NCBI GenBank assembly: GCA_033220425.1
Contig: CM065650.1
Span: 3,162,001-3,226,000, forward strand
Direction: 5' to 3'
Length of the DNA: 64,000 nucleotides
Source: Lepraria neglecta
Taxonomy: Eukaryota; Ascomycota; Lecanoromycetes; Lecanorales; Stereocaulaceae
Both the position numbers and the translations under genes were made by a program. Below, one piece after another: positions 11,546 through 23,522 of this stretch. The notes beneath the pieces were generated by a model. The model did not search any database, was not told the origin of the DNA, and saw only the letters and a program-made list of their open reading frames with translations. The stretch's first letter is position 1; every line of letters begins with the position of its first letter.

Positions 11546-12895
11546 GGTGAAGATTGACGAGTTTTCTAAGTACTGAGGTTGTCTTCGTGAACGTCTTGGT
11601 GATTGTAGAGTTTGGGTGTGGAAGGATGGATTTCTTGGACAGAACGCAATCTTATTGACGCCTTTATGGCATCACCGCAGCAGCAACCGACACAGGTTTC
11701 TTAGTGGCCGCTGCGCGAAGATCATTATGACATCAGCCAAGCCGCGATTTAAACAAGCTCACAAGTTCATTCTCCTGATTTCTCTACTAATTTTGGAGCA
11801 GTATTGCCATCGAGCTTTTCAAGCTATGGATCGGCAACTATTTGGTCCTCTAGATCTATTGATGTGCAATTTCAGCGTGTTGTTGCCACGCAATCTCGAA
11901 GGCGCAAGCCGCATGTGGAATTTTTGCACAGAATGGATTGGCTAAAATCTCCGTCGTGCTGACGGCCTATTCATCGTCGCTTTCTTGCCCATTGTCCTTG
12001 CTCAAAGAGGTGGCAGGTGTTAATGCTGGTTGCTCTTGAGTTTGTGCGCCGCTGTCTCCACTAGTTCTTGCATCATGGCCGTTAGGAAAAGACCAAAATC
12101 TACATATGATGGCTCGAAATCCTTTTCACTACAGTGTAAATATTATACATGATCTCCACAGCGGGCTTTCTTACGCACTCGCAACATATAATATTCGTGT
12201 TCTAGTTATAAAGGGTCTGTACAGGATGTTCAGTGCCAGACGAATCGTTTTCCAGTCACACAGCACAGCGCGCTAGCTACCTACCCTCGCTACCTCCTTT
12301 GCGCATCTTCCCTTGAAATTACGAAAAATTCTACATTTTAGAAGTTGGCATAAGTTTTATGCTCCTGATATGCAGAATCCTTGGGCAGTCTTCCGCGGTT
12401 GCATGGTCAATGATTAGGTGTTGCAATACGGGGAAATTTGGTCCTGTGCAACCGCAACACAGCTGTTTTCGTCTGGCTCTCAAAGTTGCCAGCAAGCAAA
12501 GAAAACCCAGCGTTCCAATTCTGTTGTATTTGAGTGTGCCCATACATGGTTTGACCGCCCAAGTTAGGAATTTGCCCCAGTGGCATGGACTCAAATATCC
12601 ACATCGTTTTTGACTTGTGTCCGAAATGCCCAGAGGCAAAAGATCTGAACCTTCAAATCACTTTACGCGCCGCTGCAGATCATTCTGCACATGCTTCACG
12701 GCATGCTTGAGAGTGAGTATTCTGACTATTGATGATCAGAAAAGTTGCCATATATTCCGTGGCTGGGTCAGACATGCAGCGTCATTCCTCGTCAGCCTGC
12801 TGACGACCAAGCCAAGACGCCAAACGACATCACTCGTGACCACGTGCATACACCATAACGCCAAGTCGGAGAAGACGGGTATCCGCTGTACAAGT
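11546..12895. other. Intergenic, no gene seen
   Basis: This 1.35-kb stretch holds the upstream region of PMP3 and the downstream region of gamma-tubulin, both on the minus strand. Frames of 65-110 codons exist on both strands but show no domain, no splice logic and no codon coherence. Confidence 0.45.
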
Positions 12896-14688
12896 TCAAT
12901 TTCCTTCTGCCTTCTCCTTGCCTTTATCCGGATCCAGATAGCTCTCTGTCTCAGCCTCCTCATATTCTCCGATCAAATCCGTAACGACAGCTCTTGCTTC
13001 ATCAAACTCTCCAAGCCCATCATGGAATGGGGCTTCCTTTTTGTAACCTTCAAGATATGCGTTTCGTTTCCTCATCTTGTCGTATTGGACTACAATACGT
13101 TTAAAGAGCGTCGCGACTGATGTGTGGTTGGCCAACATGAGCCCTGAGACTCGGTGTGTGTTCTGGAGGTATGGCGACTTCTTCGTGAGAGCGACTTGTA
13201 TTGAAGCTGGACCCCAAGGGATGAATGTTGCTAGCTGGCGTTCGCGGATGCGGAGCAATGATTTGTGTACCTAGTAGTGAAATCAGCTGTTTGGCTTCGA
13301 GCCAGAATACCGAAATCGACTCACCTCTGTTGGATCTGCCTCGCCTTGAATGATATTGAGTATGCTGATATAGCAGCTCGTCTTGCTAGGCGTTGTTGAG
13401 ACCATACGATTCTTTGGTTGCAATAACCTCCGCATGACGTCAAGCACGGTGGTCTTTCGTACAGTCTTGGCTTGCTCAACATTGTCGCCTGTAAAAGGAG
13501 TGTAAGACGTCATCAGGAAATGGCAGCGAGGTGTAGGGATGAGAGAAGCGACAATGCCGACAAGATCGTTATGCATGTAGCCAGGGTATCGAAGTGTGGT
13601 AGTGCTGGCAGACATGACAGTTGAGACGAGTTGATTTGTCTGCTGAAAAGATGGCTCTTGTACGTGTAGTCGGTCGGCAGCTATCCTCGATAGTGCTCCA
13701 TTATCAAGTACAACCTGTTCCCAAATCAGTGAAGAAACCAAGCAGTATCCCCAGACCAGACGTACCACTGAGTCGGCATTCTGTGTTAGCCGCCGCATTG
13801 CGAGTAAGCTGTTATAGGGATTCACGACCACATCGCCGCCTCCTTGAGTATCCGGAAACACCGAGTATGTCTGTATCAGCTTTTTCGGAAATCGGTCGTT
13901 CATTCTTTCGAGGATGTAGCTTCCAAGACCTGAGCCAGTACCACCAGCGATCGAATGAAGAAGCATAAAACCCTAATCCAAGTCGTCAATGTTATGTCTG
14001 GGCAAGCCTTTTCCCAGGTATCGTACCTCCAATGAGTCACTGCCATCTGCTTCTCGGTCTATCATATCGAACACCTCCTCTTGCACTGTGTCACCGGCGG
14101 CATACCCAGCCGCCCAGTTGTTCGCTGCACCGCTTCCTTGCGATCCAACAAAGAAATTCTCTGGATTGTAAATGTTCTTGTATGGACCATTTTGAATGCC
14201 ATGAATTACCTGGAAGTGGGAACAGGATGTCAGCACGGCGCCTGTATCGATGTATTTGTATTCAAGAGAAGGTCTGACGTACTCGTGGCTCGAGATCTAA
14301 CAGTATTGCTCGAGGTATATATCGTGTATCGTCACTCTAAAGACATCTGTCAGGTCCCACGAACCCATGGAAGTGTGATTGAACCCCACCTGATAAAAGA
14401 ATACATCCTTCCTGTCACCGCCCTCAGTCGCAAAGTCCTCAAGGTTGCCATCCTGGCTGATCCCGTGCTCCAGGCACAGCTGCTGCCAGAATTGACTGCC
14501 GACTGTAAAAGTGTAAGCGTGGGCTCTTGAATCGCAGTGCGCCCCACATTCAAGTGTTTACGACGCGTCCGTGGAAAGTAACTCACTGCTGTTGCCGCAT
14601 TGGCCAGCTTGGATTGTGATTATCTCCCTAGTGACTGTTCAGTCAGATACACAGAAGCGACCGCGCTGAACAAGCTTTACCTAGGCAT
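12896..14688 (-). CDS. mipA: Gamma-tubulin
   Basis: Eight exons encode 456 residues: 14688-14681, 14627-14587, 14502-14390, 14336-14283, 14209-14027, 13972-13766, 13714-13325 and 13270-12896. The protein starts [20 protein letters not shown], carries the tubulin GTP-binding loop ([11 protein letters not shown]) and the gamma-specific blocks [31 protein letters not shown] and [19 protein letters not shown]. Gamma-tubulin nucleates microtubules at spindle pole bodies. The first coding exon is only 8 nt. The 51-nt intron at 13715-13765 has a length divisible by three and no stop, so its retention would add 17 residues without breaking the frame. The gene is divergent from BRR2, with 291 bp between the start codons. 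The symbol follows the Aspergillus name. Confidence 0.95.
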
Positions 14689-14979
14689 TTGCATTCGTTG
14701 ACGTCTCTAATGAATCGCGGTTTGGCCGTTGGCAAGTCGCGTACTGATAGGGTTTAGCCCTAGAACTAGCGGCATAAATCTTGGCGTGCAATTCTCTGGA
14801 GAAGGTTCGACTCATCCTCGCCACGAGGCTCGACAAGGGGACGGGGTATACGTATGGTCCTCTCAACCCTTCAACTGTCATCTTTCGAGCACGTGGAAGC
14901 TTTCACTACCCTATATCAGAATTCTGACATACCATAATTTTGCGCAGCAGTCGCATTTACACCATCACCATCTCTCAAG

Positions 14980-17900
14980 ATGGCGGACCCAAACAACATC
15001 TCGCAGTACAAGTATGCTGCTATGTCAAATTTGGTCTTACAGCATGATAAAAGATTCTCTACTCGCCGCAACGATGAAGTTACTGGTGACCCAGAATCTC
15101 TTGCAGGGCGCATCAACATTCGGGATATGGGCTCGAGAGACAATCGCGAGTCTGCGCCGAAGAAACAGAAGAAGACTACTGATCTCAAGGGTGTCGAGCG
15201 GGGGAGCATAAGGGAGGGCCAGGATGTGCTAGAAAGGGAACAGAAGAAAAGGAAACGTGGGGAGCTTCAGCAGATGCGTGGGTCTGGCATACTCTCCGCT
15301 GCAGACGCACTGGTGGAGGGCCTGAAATACCGGCCAAGGACACCATCTACGCGGCAGACCTACGATCTGATCCTTACGACTACTGCGAACAATCTCGGCG
15401 ATGTGCCCCATGAAGTTGTCAGAAGCGCTGCGGACGCTATACTCGAGATTCTCAAGGACGAGAATATGAAGGACTTTGATAAGAAGAAAGACATTGATGA
15501 TTTATTGGGCCTTTCGATGGGTTCAAAGGAGTTTAATGAGCTGGTCAATCTGGGCAAGAAAATTACGGATTATGAGGGACAAGATGAGGATGTGAATATG
15601 GATGATGAGGACAATGCCGAAGACAGCGCCGAGTTGGATGAAAGGCAGGGTGTGGCTGTTGTCTTTGACGATGAAGAGGATGATGAAGAGGGCGGTGCCC
15701 AGACGTTTGAGGTGAGGGATGAAGACGAACCATCCTCGGATGAAGAGCTAGAGGATGCTGATGTCGTAGACGGTGAAGCGACTACCAATGGCAAGCAGGG
15801 AGAAGACCGCGTAGAGGACACTGATGAAGGTGAAGAAGTGATCATCGATGGTAACGTTGATGCGGGGACCACGAGGAGGGAGCGGAAGCCAGAGAAGAAC
15901 GTCGTTTCGGTACGAGAAATAGACGCATACTGGCTTCAGAGACAGATAGGTGCCATCTACACCGACGCTCATACCCAGCAATTAAAAACCCAAGAAGGAC
16001 TACAATTATTGTCAGGAGTCTCAGAGGATGGAGAGGAGAAACCTTTACGGGAGATTGAGAACGAACTGATGGAGCTATTCGACTGGGAGCATCACGAGCT
16101 CGTTGAGAAGCTCATCATGAATCGGGATAAGATCGTTTGGGTCACTCGGTGGCGAAGGGCTGCAGAAGATGAAGCTGCTAGAACTGCTCTGGAACGGGAA
16201 ATGGTCGCTGAAGGTCACCGAGCTATTCTAGACGAGCTTGAGGGCAAGAATGACGATGATGCTGATGGCGTTTCGAAGCCCAATAAAAAGATCAAGCTCG
16301 ATCGTCTCATGGATATTGATTTGCCCAAGGGATCAGCTGACGGTGCACCCGAGAAAAAGGAAGGGGCCTTGACAGGAGGGTTGCAGCCCAAGAGACTAAT
16401 CAATCTCGAGAATCTTGTCTTTGATCAAGGGAACCATCTGATGACGAATCCCAACGTCAAACTTCCTCAAGGAACGACAAAACGGACATTCAAGGGCTAC
16501 GAGGAGATCCATGTACCAGCTCCAAAAGCACGCAAGGATGCCAGCGAACGCAACAACATGCCCACCTCTGAACTACCAGAGTGGGCTCGACAAGGCTTCG
16601 GAACCTCGAAAGAGCTGAACCGTATCCAGACGAAGTGTTTCCCTACAGCATTCAATGACGATGGCAATATGTTGATTTGTGCACCTACAGGCTCTGGAAA
16701 GACAAATGTTGCAATGCTTGCCATGCTACGAGAAATAGGCAAGCACCGCAATCCAGAGACTGGGGAGATCATGCTTGATGACTTCAAGATTGTTTACATT
16801 GCCCCACTGAAGGCATTGGTTCAGGAGCAAGTTGGTAACTTTGGAAAGCGATTGGAGCCTTACGGTGTCAGAGTTTCTGAGCTTACTGGTGACCGACAGC
16901 TTACCAAACAGCAAATTGCAGACACGCAGATCATTGTCACTACACCTGAGAAGTGGGATGTGATTACGCGGAAGGCGACGGACATGAGCTATACCAATCT
17001 CGTCAGGCTCATCATCATCGACGAGATCCATCTCCTACATGACGACCGAGGTCCAGTATTGGAAAGTATTGTTAGCAGGACCATTCGCAAGATCGAGCAA
17101 ACAGGAGATCCAGTCCGTCTGGTGGGCCTGAGCGCGACGCTTCCCAACTATCGAGATGTTACCAGCTTCCTGCGGGTTGACCCCAACAACGGGCTGTTTC
17201 ATTTTGATGGCTCCTACCGACCATGCCCTTTGCGTCAGGAATTCATCGGAGTCACTGATAAGAAGGCGATCAAACAGCTGAAGACCATGAACGATGTCTG
17301 CTATACTAAGGTAATGGAGCAGGTTGGTCAAAATAAGCACCAGCTGTTGATCTTCGTACATTCGAGGAAAGAAACCGCGAAGACTGCCAAATACATCAAA
17401 GACAAGGCCCTGGAAATGGAGACCATAGGACAAATTCTCCGCAGCGATGCAGCAAGTCGAGAAATTCTGGAGGAAGAATCTTCACAGGTCACCGACCGAG
17501 ACCTGAAAGAATTGATGCCTTATGGCTTTGGTATACATCACGCTGGTATGAGCCGCTCCGATCGAAGCTCAGTAGAAGACCTTTTTGCGGACGGCTCGCT
17601 CCAAGTCCTTGTTTGTACCGCAACGTTGGCATGGGGTGTTAACCTACCAGCTCACACTGTCATAATCAAGGGAACCCAGATCTATTCTCCTGAAAAGGGT
17701 AGCTGGGTCGAGCTGAGTCCACAAGATGTCTTGCAGATGCTTGGTCGTGCTGGCCGACCTCAGTATGATACCTATGGTGAGGGCATCATTATCACGACAC
17801 AGAGCGAGATGCAATACTATCTATCTTTGATGAACCAACAGCTTCCCATTGAAAGTCAGTTTATCAGCAAACTGGCCGACAACCTGAATGCAGAGATAGT

Positions 17901-20900
17901 ACTTGGCAATGTCCGGAGCCGGGACGAGGCCGTCGAATGGCTAGGCTACACATACTTATTTGTGCGTATGTTGCGATCACCAGGCTTGTATAGTGTGGGC
18001 GCAGAGTACGAGGACGACGATGCCCTTGAGCAGAAGCGAGTGGATCTCGTTCACTCCGCTGCCACCGTGTTGGAGAAGTCAAGCCTGGTCAAGTACGACA
18101 AGAAATCCGGCAAATTCCAGGCCACGGAGCTTGGCCGTATTGCTTCCCACTACTACATCACCCACAATTCGATGCTAACGTACAATCACCACATCCAGCC
18201 AATGATAACGCCAATCGAGCTTTTCAGAATCTTTGCCCTAAGCGACGAGTTCAAATATATCCCTGTCCGACAAGACGAGAAGCTTGAGCTAGCGAAACTT
18301 CTTGGGAGAGTACCAATCCCAGTCAAGGAGAGCATCGAAGAGCCGCAAGCGAAGATTAATGTGCTCTTGCAAGCTTACATATCACGACTCAAACTTGAAG
18401 GGCTCGCATTGATGGCCGATTTGGTATATGTGACGCAGTCTGCTGGGCGTATCCTACGTGCTATTTTCGAGATCTGTTTGAAGAAAGGGTGGTCATCTGT
18501 TGCAAAGACTGCTCTCAATCTCTGCAAGATGGCCGAAAAGCGAATGTGGCCAACGATGACGCCTCTTCGGCAATTTCCAACTTGTCCGAGGGATATCATC
18601 CAAAAGGCAGAGAAGATTGACGTGCCATGGTCAGCATACTTTGATCTCGATCCTCCACGTTTGGGAGAGCTGCTAGGCATGACCAAGTCTGGCAAGACCG
18701 TCTGCGGCCTTGTCCAGAAGTTCCCAAGGCTAGAAGTCCAAGCACAAGTGCAGCCAGTCACGAGGTCAATGCTGCGAATAGAGCTAACGATAATGCCAAA
18801 TTTCGAATGGGACGACTCTGTACATGGACTTGCAGAGAACTTTTGGATCCTTGTTGAGGACTGTGATGGTGAGGATATACTATTTCACGATCAGTTCCTC
18901 TTGCGTAAAGACTTTGCAATCGCGGAGATGAACGAGCATCTCGTTGAGTTCACAGTCCCAATCACCGAGCCGATGCCGCCAAATTATTTCATCACTATTC
19001 TGTCTGATAGGTGGCTGCAGTCAGAGACGAAGCTTGCTGTGTCCTTCGAGAAGCTTGTCCTTCCAGAGAAGTTCCCAGCACATACACAATTACTTGATCT
19101 GCAACCACTGCCTATAGCGGCTCTTAAGCGAGACGATTTCAAGGCATTATATCCTCAGTGGGAGAGGTTCAATAAGATCCAGACCCAGGTCCATAGCTCG
19201 CTCTTCTCCACGAATGACAATGTGTTCGTTGGAGCTCCTACCGGTACGGGCAAGACCGTCTGTGCTGAATTCGCCATTTTACGCCATTGGTCATCGCCGG
19301 CTAAGGGCCGGGCTGTCTACATTGCTCCCTTCCAAGAACTCGTCGATCAGAGACTAGCAGATTGGTCGGAACGACTCAGCAAAATTGCTGGTGGCAAGCA
19401 GATCGTGAAGCTCACCGGCGAGACCACGGCTGACCTCAAGGTACTTGAGAAAGGCGACCTGATCTTGGCCACGCCAACGCAGTGGGATGTTCTATCACGG
19501 CAGTGGCAACGCCGAAAGAACGTACAGACCGTACAACTTTTCATTGCAGATGAGCTCCACATGCTAGGCGGTCAAGGTGGCTTCATCTATGAAATCATCG
19601 TGTCTCGCATGCATTATGTTGCGTTGCAAATAGAGAGTAATATGCGGATAGTCGGCCTGAGCGTCTCGCTTTCCAATGCTCGCGATATTGGCGAATGGAT
19701 AGGAGCCACCAAGCACACAATCTACAACTTCAGTCCCCACGTCCGGCCGGTACCGCTGGAGCTACACCTTCAGTCATTCACGATTCCTCACTTCCCCTCT
19801 CTGATGCTTGCTATGGCCAAACCCACATACGCCGCAGTCCTTGGAATGTCGCCAGACAAGCCAGCCATGATCTTCGTCCCTAGTCGTAAGCAGGTGAGGG
19901 CTACCGCAGTCGACTTGCTTGGAGCATGCGTAGCCGATGACGACGAGGACAGATTCTTGCACGCTAGCATTGACGAAATCGCTCCACTGCTGCAACGGGT
20001 CAATGAGATTGCTCTAGCAGACTCAATGTCACATGGCATAGGATACTTCCATGAAGCGCTAAGTACTAACGACAAGCGGATCGTCTCTCACCTCTACTCG
20101 ATTGGCGCTCTTCAGGTCATGATTGCTTCGCGGGACGTCTGCTGGGAGATTGACTGCACTGCTCACTTGGTAATTGTCATGGGCACTCAGTTCTACGAAG
20201 GCCGAGAACATCGATATATTGATTACCCGATCAGTGAGATCTTGCAGATGTTTGGCAAGGCAAGTAGACCACTTGAGGACAAGACGAGTAAGGGCGTGCT
20301 CATGGTACCGGCCACGAAGCGGGAGTACTACAAGAAGTTCTTGAATGAAGCCCTTCCAATCGAGAGCCATCTTCAGATCTATATGCATGACGCTTTCGTG
20401 TCGGAAATCAGTACCAAGATCATTGCATCCACTCAAGATGCCGTGGACTGGGCTACATATACGTACTTCTACCGCCGGTTACTAGCCAACCCGAGCTATT
20501 ACGGCTTGACAGACACTTCACATGAAGGCCTGAGTACTCATCTTTCCGAACTCGTCGAGAACACACTCAAGGATCTGTCAGAGGCAAAGATCATCGAGCT
20601 AGACGAAGAGGATGACACCGTTACTCCTCTCAACGCCGCCATGATAGCCGCTTACTACAACGTCTCCTTCATCACAATGCAGACATTCTTGCTCTCATTG
20701 ACCGGTCGAACCAAGCTCAAGGGCATCCTCGAAATCGTCACCTCCGCCACAGAATTTGAATCAATCCAGATACGACGACACGAAGACCACATACTGCGTC
20801 GAATCTACGACCGAATCCCCGTCAAAATGGCCCAACCAGCCTACGAATCCCCCCACTTCAAAGCCTTTGTCCTCCTCCAAGCCCACTTCTCCCGAATGCA

Positions 20901-21648
20901 ACTACCAGCCGATCTCGCAAAAGACCAAGAAATCATCCTCTCCAAGGTGCTCAACCTGCTAAGCGGCTGCGTCGACATCCTCTCCTCAGACGGCCACCTC
21001 AACGCCATGAGCGCGATGGAAATGTCCCAGATGGTCATGCAGGCTATGTGGGATCGTGATAGCCCGTTGAAGCAAATCCCACACTTCTCGCCCGAAGTTA
21101 TTAAAGCTGCGAACGACTTTGGCGCCAAGGACATCTTTGAGTTCATGGAGTTGATGGATCCGTCTGAGAATAAGGATTATGAGAAGATGGTCAAGCGACT
21201 CGGTCTCGATAACAAGCAACTTGCTCAAGCAGCAGCTTTCACAAACGATAGATACCCAAATGTCGAAATTGACTTCGAGGTCGAAGACCCAGAGAACATC
21301 GCCACCAATTCCCCCGCCTATCTCAAGATCTCGATCACGCGCGACGTCGACGAGGACAAAGAGCCAGACACGACAGTGCACGCACCCTTCTACCCACAGA
21401 AGAAGATGGAGAATTGGTGGCTAGTTGTTGGGGATGAGAGCACGAAGAATTTGCTTGCGATTAAGAGGATTACTATTGGAAAGAAGCTAGAGACGAAATT
21501 GGAGTTTGTGCCTACGAGGGTTGGGGAGCAGGAGTTGACGCTTTATTTGATGTGTGATAGTTATGTGGGGGTTGATCAGGACCCGACGTTTAAGATTACG
21601 GCGGCGGAAGGGATGGAGGAGGACGAGGAGGACGAGGAAGAGGAGTGA
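14980..21648 (+). CDS. brr2: Pre-mRNA splicing helicase BRR2 (SNRNP200)
   Basis: An uninterrupted frame of 2222 residues. The N-terminal region (MADPNNISQYKYAAMSNLVL) is followed by a long acidic stretch at about 200-300, then the first Ski2-like helicase cassette with APTGSGKT (about 568-575) and DEIH (681-684), a Sec63-type unit, and then a second cassette with APTGTGKT (about 1419-1426) and DELH (1524-1527), closed by a second Sec63 unit. The protein ends in an acidic EEDEEDEEEE tail. This tandem layout and length are those of BRR2, the U5 snRNP helicase that unwinds U4/U6 to activate the spliceosome. In BRR2 the first cassette is the active one and the second is regulatory, and the changed motifs of cassette two fit that. 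No intron is seen in 6.7 kb. Confidence 0.97.
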   Translation: MADPNNISQYKYAAMSNLVLQHDKRFSTRRNDEVTGDPESLAGRINIRDMGSRDNRESAPKKQKKTTDLKGVERGSIREGQDVLEREQKKRKRGELQQMRGSGILSAADALVEGLKYRPRTPSTRQTYDLILTTTANNLGDVPHEVVRSAADAILEILKDENMKDFDKKKDIDDLLGLSMGSKEFNELVNLGKKITDYEGQDEDVNMDDEDNAEDSAELDERQGVAVVFDDEEDDEEGGAQTFEVRDEDEPSSDEELEDADVVDGEATTNGKQGEDRVEDTDEGEEVIIDGNVDAGTTRRERKPEKNVVSVREIDAYWLQRQIGAIYTDAHTQQLKTQEGLQLLSGVSEDGEEKPLREIENELMELFDWEHHELVEKLIMNRDKIVWVTRWRRAAEDEAARTALEREMVAEGHRAILDELEGKNDDDADGVSKPNKKIKLDRLMDIDLPKGSADGAPEKKEGALTGGLQPKRLINLENLVFDQGNHLMTNPNVKLPQGTTKRTFKGYEEIHVPAPKARKDASERNNMPTSELPEWARQGFGTSKELNRIQTKCFPTAFNDDGNMLICAPTGSGKTNVAMLAMLREIGKHRNPETGEIMLDDFKIVYIAPLKALVQEQVGNFGKRLEPYGVRVSELTGDRQLTKQQIADTQIIVTTPEKWDVITRKATDMSYTNLVRLIIIDEIHLLHDDRGPVLESIVSRTIRKIEQTGDPVRLVGLSATLPNYRDVTSFLRVDPNNGLFHFDGSYRPCPLRQEFIGVTDKKAIKQLKTMNDVCYTKVMEQVGQNKHQLLIFVHSRKETAKTAKYIKDKALEMETIGQILRSDAASREILEEESSQVTDRDLKELMPYGFGIHHAGMSRSDRSSVEDLFADGSLQVLVCTATLAWGVNLPAHTVIIKGTQIYSPEKGSWVELSPQDVLQMLGRAGRPQYDTYGEGIIITTQSEMQYYLSLMNQQLPIESQFISKLADNLNAEIVLGNVRSRDEAVEWLGYTYLFVRMLRSPGLYSVGAEYEDDDALEQKRVDLVHSAATVLEKSSLVKYDKKSGKFQATELGRIASHYYITHNSMLTYNHHIQPMITPIELFRIFALSDEFKYIPVRQDEKLELAKLLGRVPIPVKESIEEPQAKINVLLQAYISRLKLEGLALMADLVYVTQSAGRILRAIFEICLKKGWSSVAKTALNLCKMAEKRMWPTMTPLRQFPTCPRDIIQKAEKIDVPWSAYFDLDPPRLGELLGMTKSGKTVCGLVQKFPRLEVQAQVQPVTRSMLRIELTIMPNFEWDDSVHGLAENFWILVEDCDGEDILFHDQFLLRKDFAIAEMNEHLVEFTVPITEPMPPNYFITILSDRWLQSETKLAVSFEKLVLPEKFPAHTQLLDLQPLPIAALKRDDFKALYPQWERFNKIQTQVHSSLFSTNDNVFVGAPTGTGKTVCAEFAILRHWSSPAKGRAVYIAPFQELVDQRLADWSERLSKIAGGKQIVKLTGETTADLKVLEKGDLILATPTQWDVLSRQWQRRKNVQTVQLFIADELHMLGGQGGFIYEIIVSRMHYVALQIESNMRIVGLSVSLSNARDIGEWIGATKHTIYNFSPHVRPVPLELHLQSFTIPHFPSLMLAMAKPTYAAVLGMSPDKPAMIFVPSRKQVRATAVDLLGACVADDDEDRFLHASIDEIAPLLQRVNEIALADSMSHGIGYFHEALSTNDKRIVSHLYSIGALQVMIASRDVCWEIDCTAHLVIVMGTQFYEGREHRYIDYPISEILQMFGKASRPLEDKTSKGVLMVPATKREYYKKFLNEALPIESHLQIYMHDAFVSEISTKIIASTQDAVDWATYTYFYRRLLANPSYYGLTDTSHEGLSTHLSELVENTLKDLSEAKIIELDEEDDTVTPLNAAMIAAYYNVSFITMQTFLLSLTGRTKLKGILEIVTSATEFESIQIRRHEDHILRRIYDRIPVKMAQPAYESPHFKAFVLLQAHFSRMQLPADLAKDQEIILSKVLNLLSGCVDILSSDGHLNAMSAMEMSQMVMQAMWDRDSPLKQIPHFSPEVIKAANDFGAKDIFEFMELMDPSENKDYEKMVKRLGLDNKQLAQAAAFTNDRYPNVEIDFEVEDPENIATNSPAYLKISITRDVDEDKEPDTTVHAPFYPQKKMENWWLVVGDESTKNLLAIKRITIGKKLETKLEFVPTRVGEQELTLYLMCDSYVGVDQDPTFKITAAEGMEEDEEDEEEE

Positions 21649-21900
21649 GTCAAGGATGATGTTGGTTGTGGAGTTTGATATAGTGGACGTGGGTAGAATG
21701 TCAATTTAGCAGATAAAGCAATAAAAGAATAAACACCCGATATTCATTCATACAATGACCACCCTGGTATAGCTCCACTTCATTACTACTACCTCCCAAC
21801 ACCCTAACCATCACCATTCCACCCCATTACCAACGCCCCCAACCCTTCAGCCCCTCAGCCCAATCCCCGCATCCCCATCCCCCCCAACATCCCCCCTCCC

Positions 21901-21930
21901 CACCTCACCTCACCTCACCTCACCTCACCT
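21901..21930. repeat. (CACCT)6 microsatellite
   Basis: Six perfect CACCT units in a row, inside a wider C-rich stretch (about 21830-21960) downstream of BRR2. Confidence 0.95.
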
Positions 21931-23522
21931 CCCCTCCTCCCCCTATCCGCCTTCCCACCCGCTCCTTATCTCCTCACCGTCGCCCTCTCAGCCTGCTCTT
22001 CCACACTCGGCCCCCTAGGCGTCCAGCGCGGACTTCCTTCATCCGGATACCCTGAGACCATATGATCAGGCGGGCCGGGTGGTGGGCAAAGCAGGACTTT
22101 GATGCGGCTTTTGTGGGACAGGGAGACGGCTTTGCTTGCGTAGAGCGTAGAGGCGGCCGAGGAGAGGGGTGTGATTTACGGGAATGTCGGTGTTGAGGCG
22201 GGGAGTTGGGTAGCTGGGGGGGGGGGTTCAGCCCATGCCCATGCTTTAGGTGAGGAGGACGGAAGGTGATGGAAGAGAGTGCATTAGACCGCTCTTAGGT
22301 CCATCCGAGAGGCTGGTGAGACATTGGAGGTTTAGACGGAAGGCTAGGGTGCAGGCGACGGGCTTGGTGCTGGCGCTGTTGTGACAGTGGTGGTTGCGGT
22401 TGCGGCCTGCGCGGCCGGGCATCGTGAGGTGTTATTGGGGTTTGGGGGGGGGTCCCTGAGAAAAGAGTATACAGATGTGGCGAGGACAGAATACTTGGTA
22501 GAAGGACAATATATATGGGAAGAAAAGAAATAAAGGGGTCAATTAAAATCATGCAAAGTGGAATGGGTCTACAAGAGTAATACCAAGACTGCGGAAGGAA
22601 CTCCTATTCACAAGAGACCTGATTCGAATATAAGATTCTTTTCGATTTCTGTAGCTAAGTGGCTATCTGAGAGCAAGAGCGAGCTCGACGCCCAGTGGAC
22701 GGAGACGTGGTATCTTGAAGTCTATTTGAAAAGGAACGCCAGTGGTAATAATGCTGAAAAGAAACAGGAATGATCGGTCCATAAGAACATTGCCAGTGCC
22801 AGTGGCCTATCCGAGATTTATCGACCAGCGAGTTGTCCGTGGCGTAGATGAATTGAAAGCTCGATGACGTAGAAGATACCCATGTCCTCAAGTGTTGCAA
22901 AACATTGTCCATGAGAGAGGGAGCCTCTTGCAAACTTGGGGTGCCAATCTGATAACTAGTAGGGAAGTGAGAAGTGGAGATGGGAAAGTGGATCGCAATG
23001 AGCGATGCCTGCAACACTGATACTGACGCCGAGTGGTGCCGGTGAGATCCAGACCGTAACGAGTGTGGTGGTACAGAACGCCGTGGTTATGCCGATGATA
23101 CGATCGTAAACCTCGCCGTCCTGCGGGTGAAAGTGAAGGTGAAAGAGACATGGAGCCCTCATGTCTGGTTTGCCGTCCAGCAAGAGAATGAAAAGATGAC
23201 CCGGGCCAAGTCATAAGCGAGGAAATGATGACCTTAGTCATGGAAGAAGAAAAGACGGCCCAGGTTATTGGTAAAGTATGTCCATGAAAGAGCATAAAGT
23301 GGGTGATAGTGCTGATCTTGCCATTCGTCCATGACAGTAGCAGTCCAGCTGTAGTTTTAATGCGTGCGTAAAGTCGTAGTAACGCTAAAGCGTTTTGTAT
23401 CGAATTCGCTAATATTGACAGTGAATCCTAAGGAAGTCCAGTCCGTAGATGAAAGAAGTGAAAGCAAACTTTTGGTGATTTGAGCAAGTGATGTGTGATG
23501 TAGAGAGGTTTCGGTCCATGCA
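21931..23522. other. Long intergenic region with a possible minus-strand coding relic
   Basis: No firm gene. On the minus strand a frame ending at TAA 21966-21968 reads SRIKVLLCPPPGPPDHM and SPRWTPRGPSVEEQAERA, which looks protein-like. Upstream it meets a stop near 22185 and a run of about eleven C near 22220; the neighbouring frame is open there (PLLGRLYALRKQ). It may be the last exon of an unrecognised gene, or a relic. I do not recognise the family. From 22560 to 23522 I see only overlapping short frames; part is probably 3' UTR of the next gene. Confidence 0.3.

Noticed and set aside
12331-12639. 102-codon minus-strand frame
   Set aside because: No recognisable motif and an opposing frame of similar length; likely chance.
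14729-15211. 160-codon + frame overlapping the start of BRR2
   Set aside because: It overlaps the BRR2 start in another frame and spans the divergent promoter; no domain.
22655-23295. Overlapping minus-strand frames of 75-135 codons
   Set aside because: Three frames overlap with equal quality, none with a domain, splice logic or good start; probably UTR or spacer.
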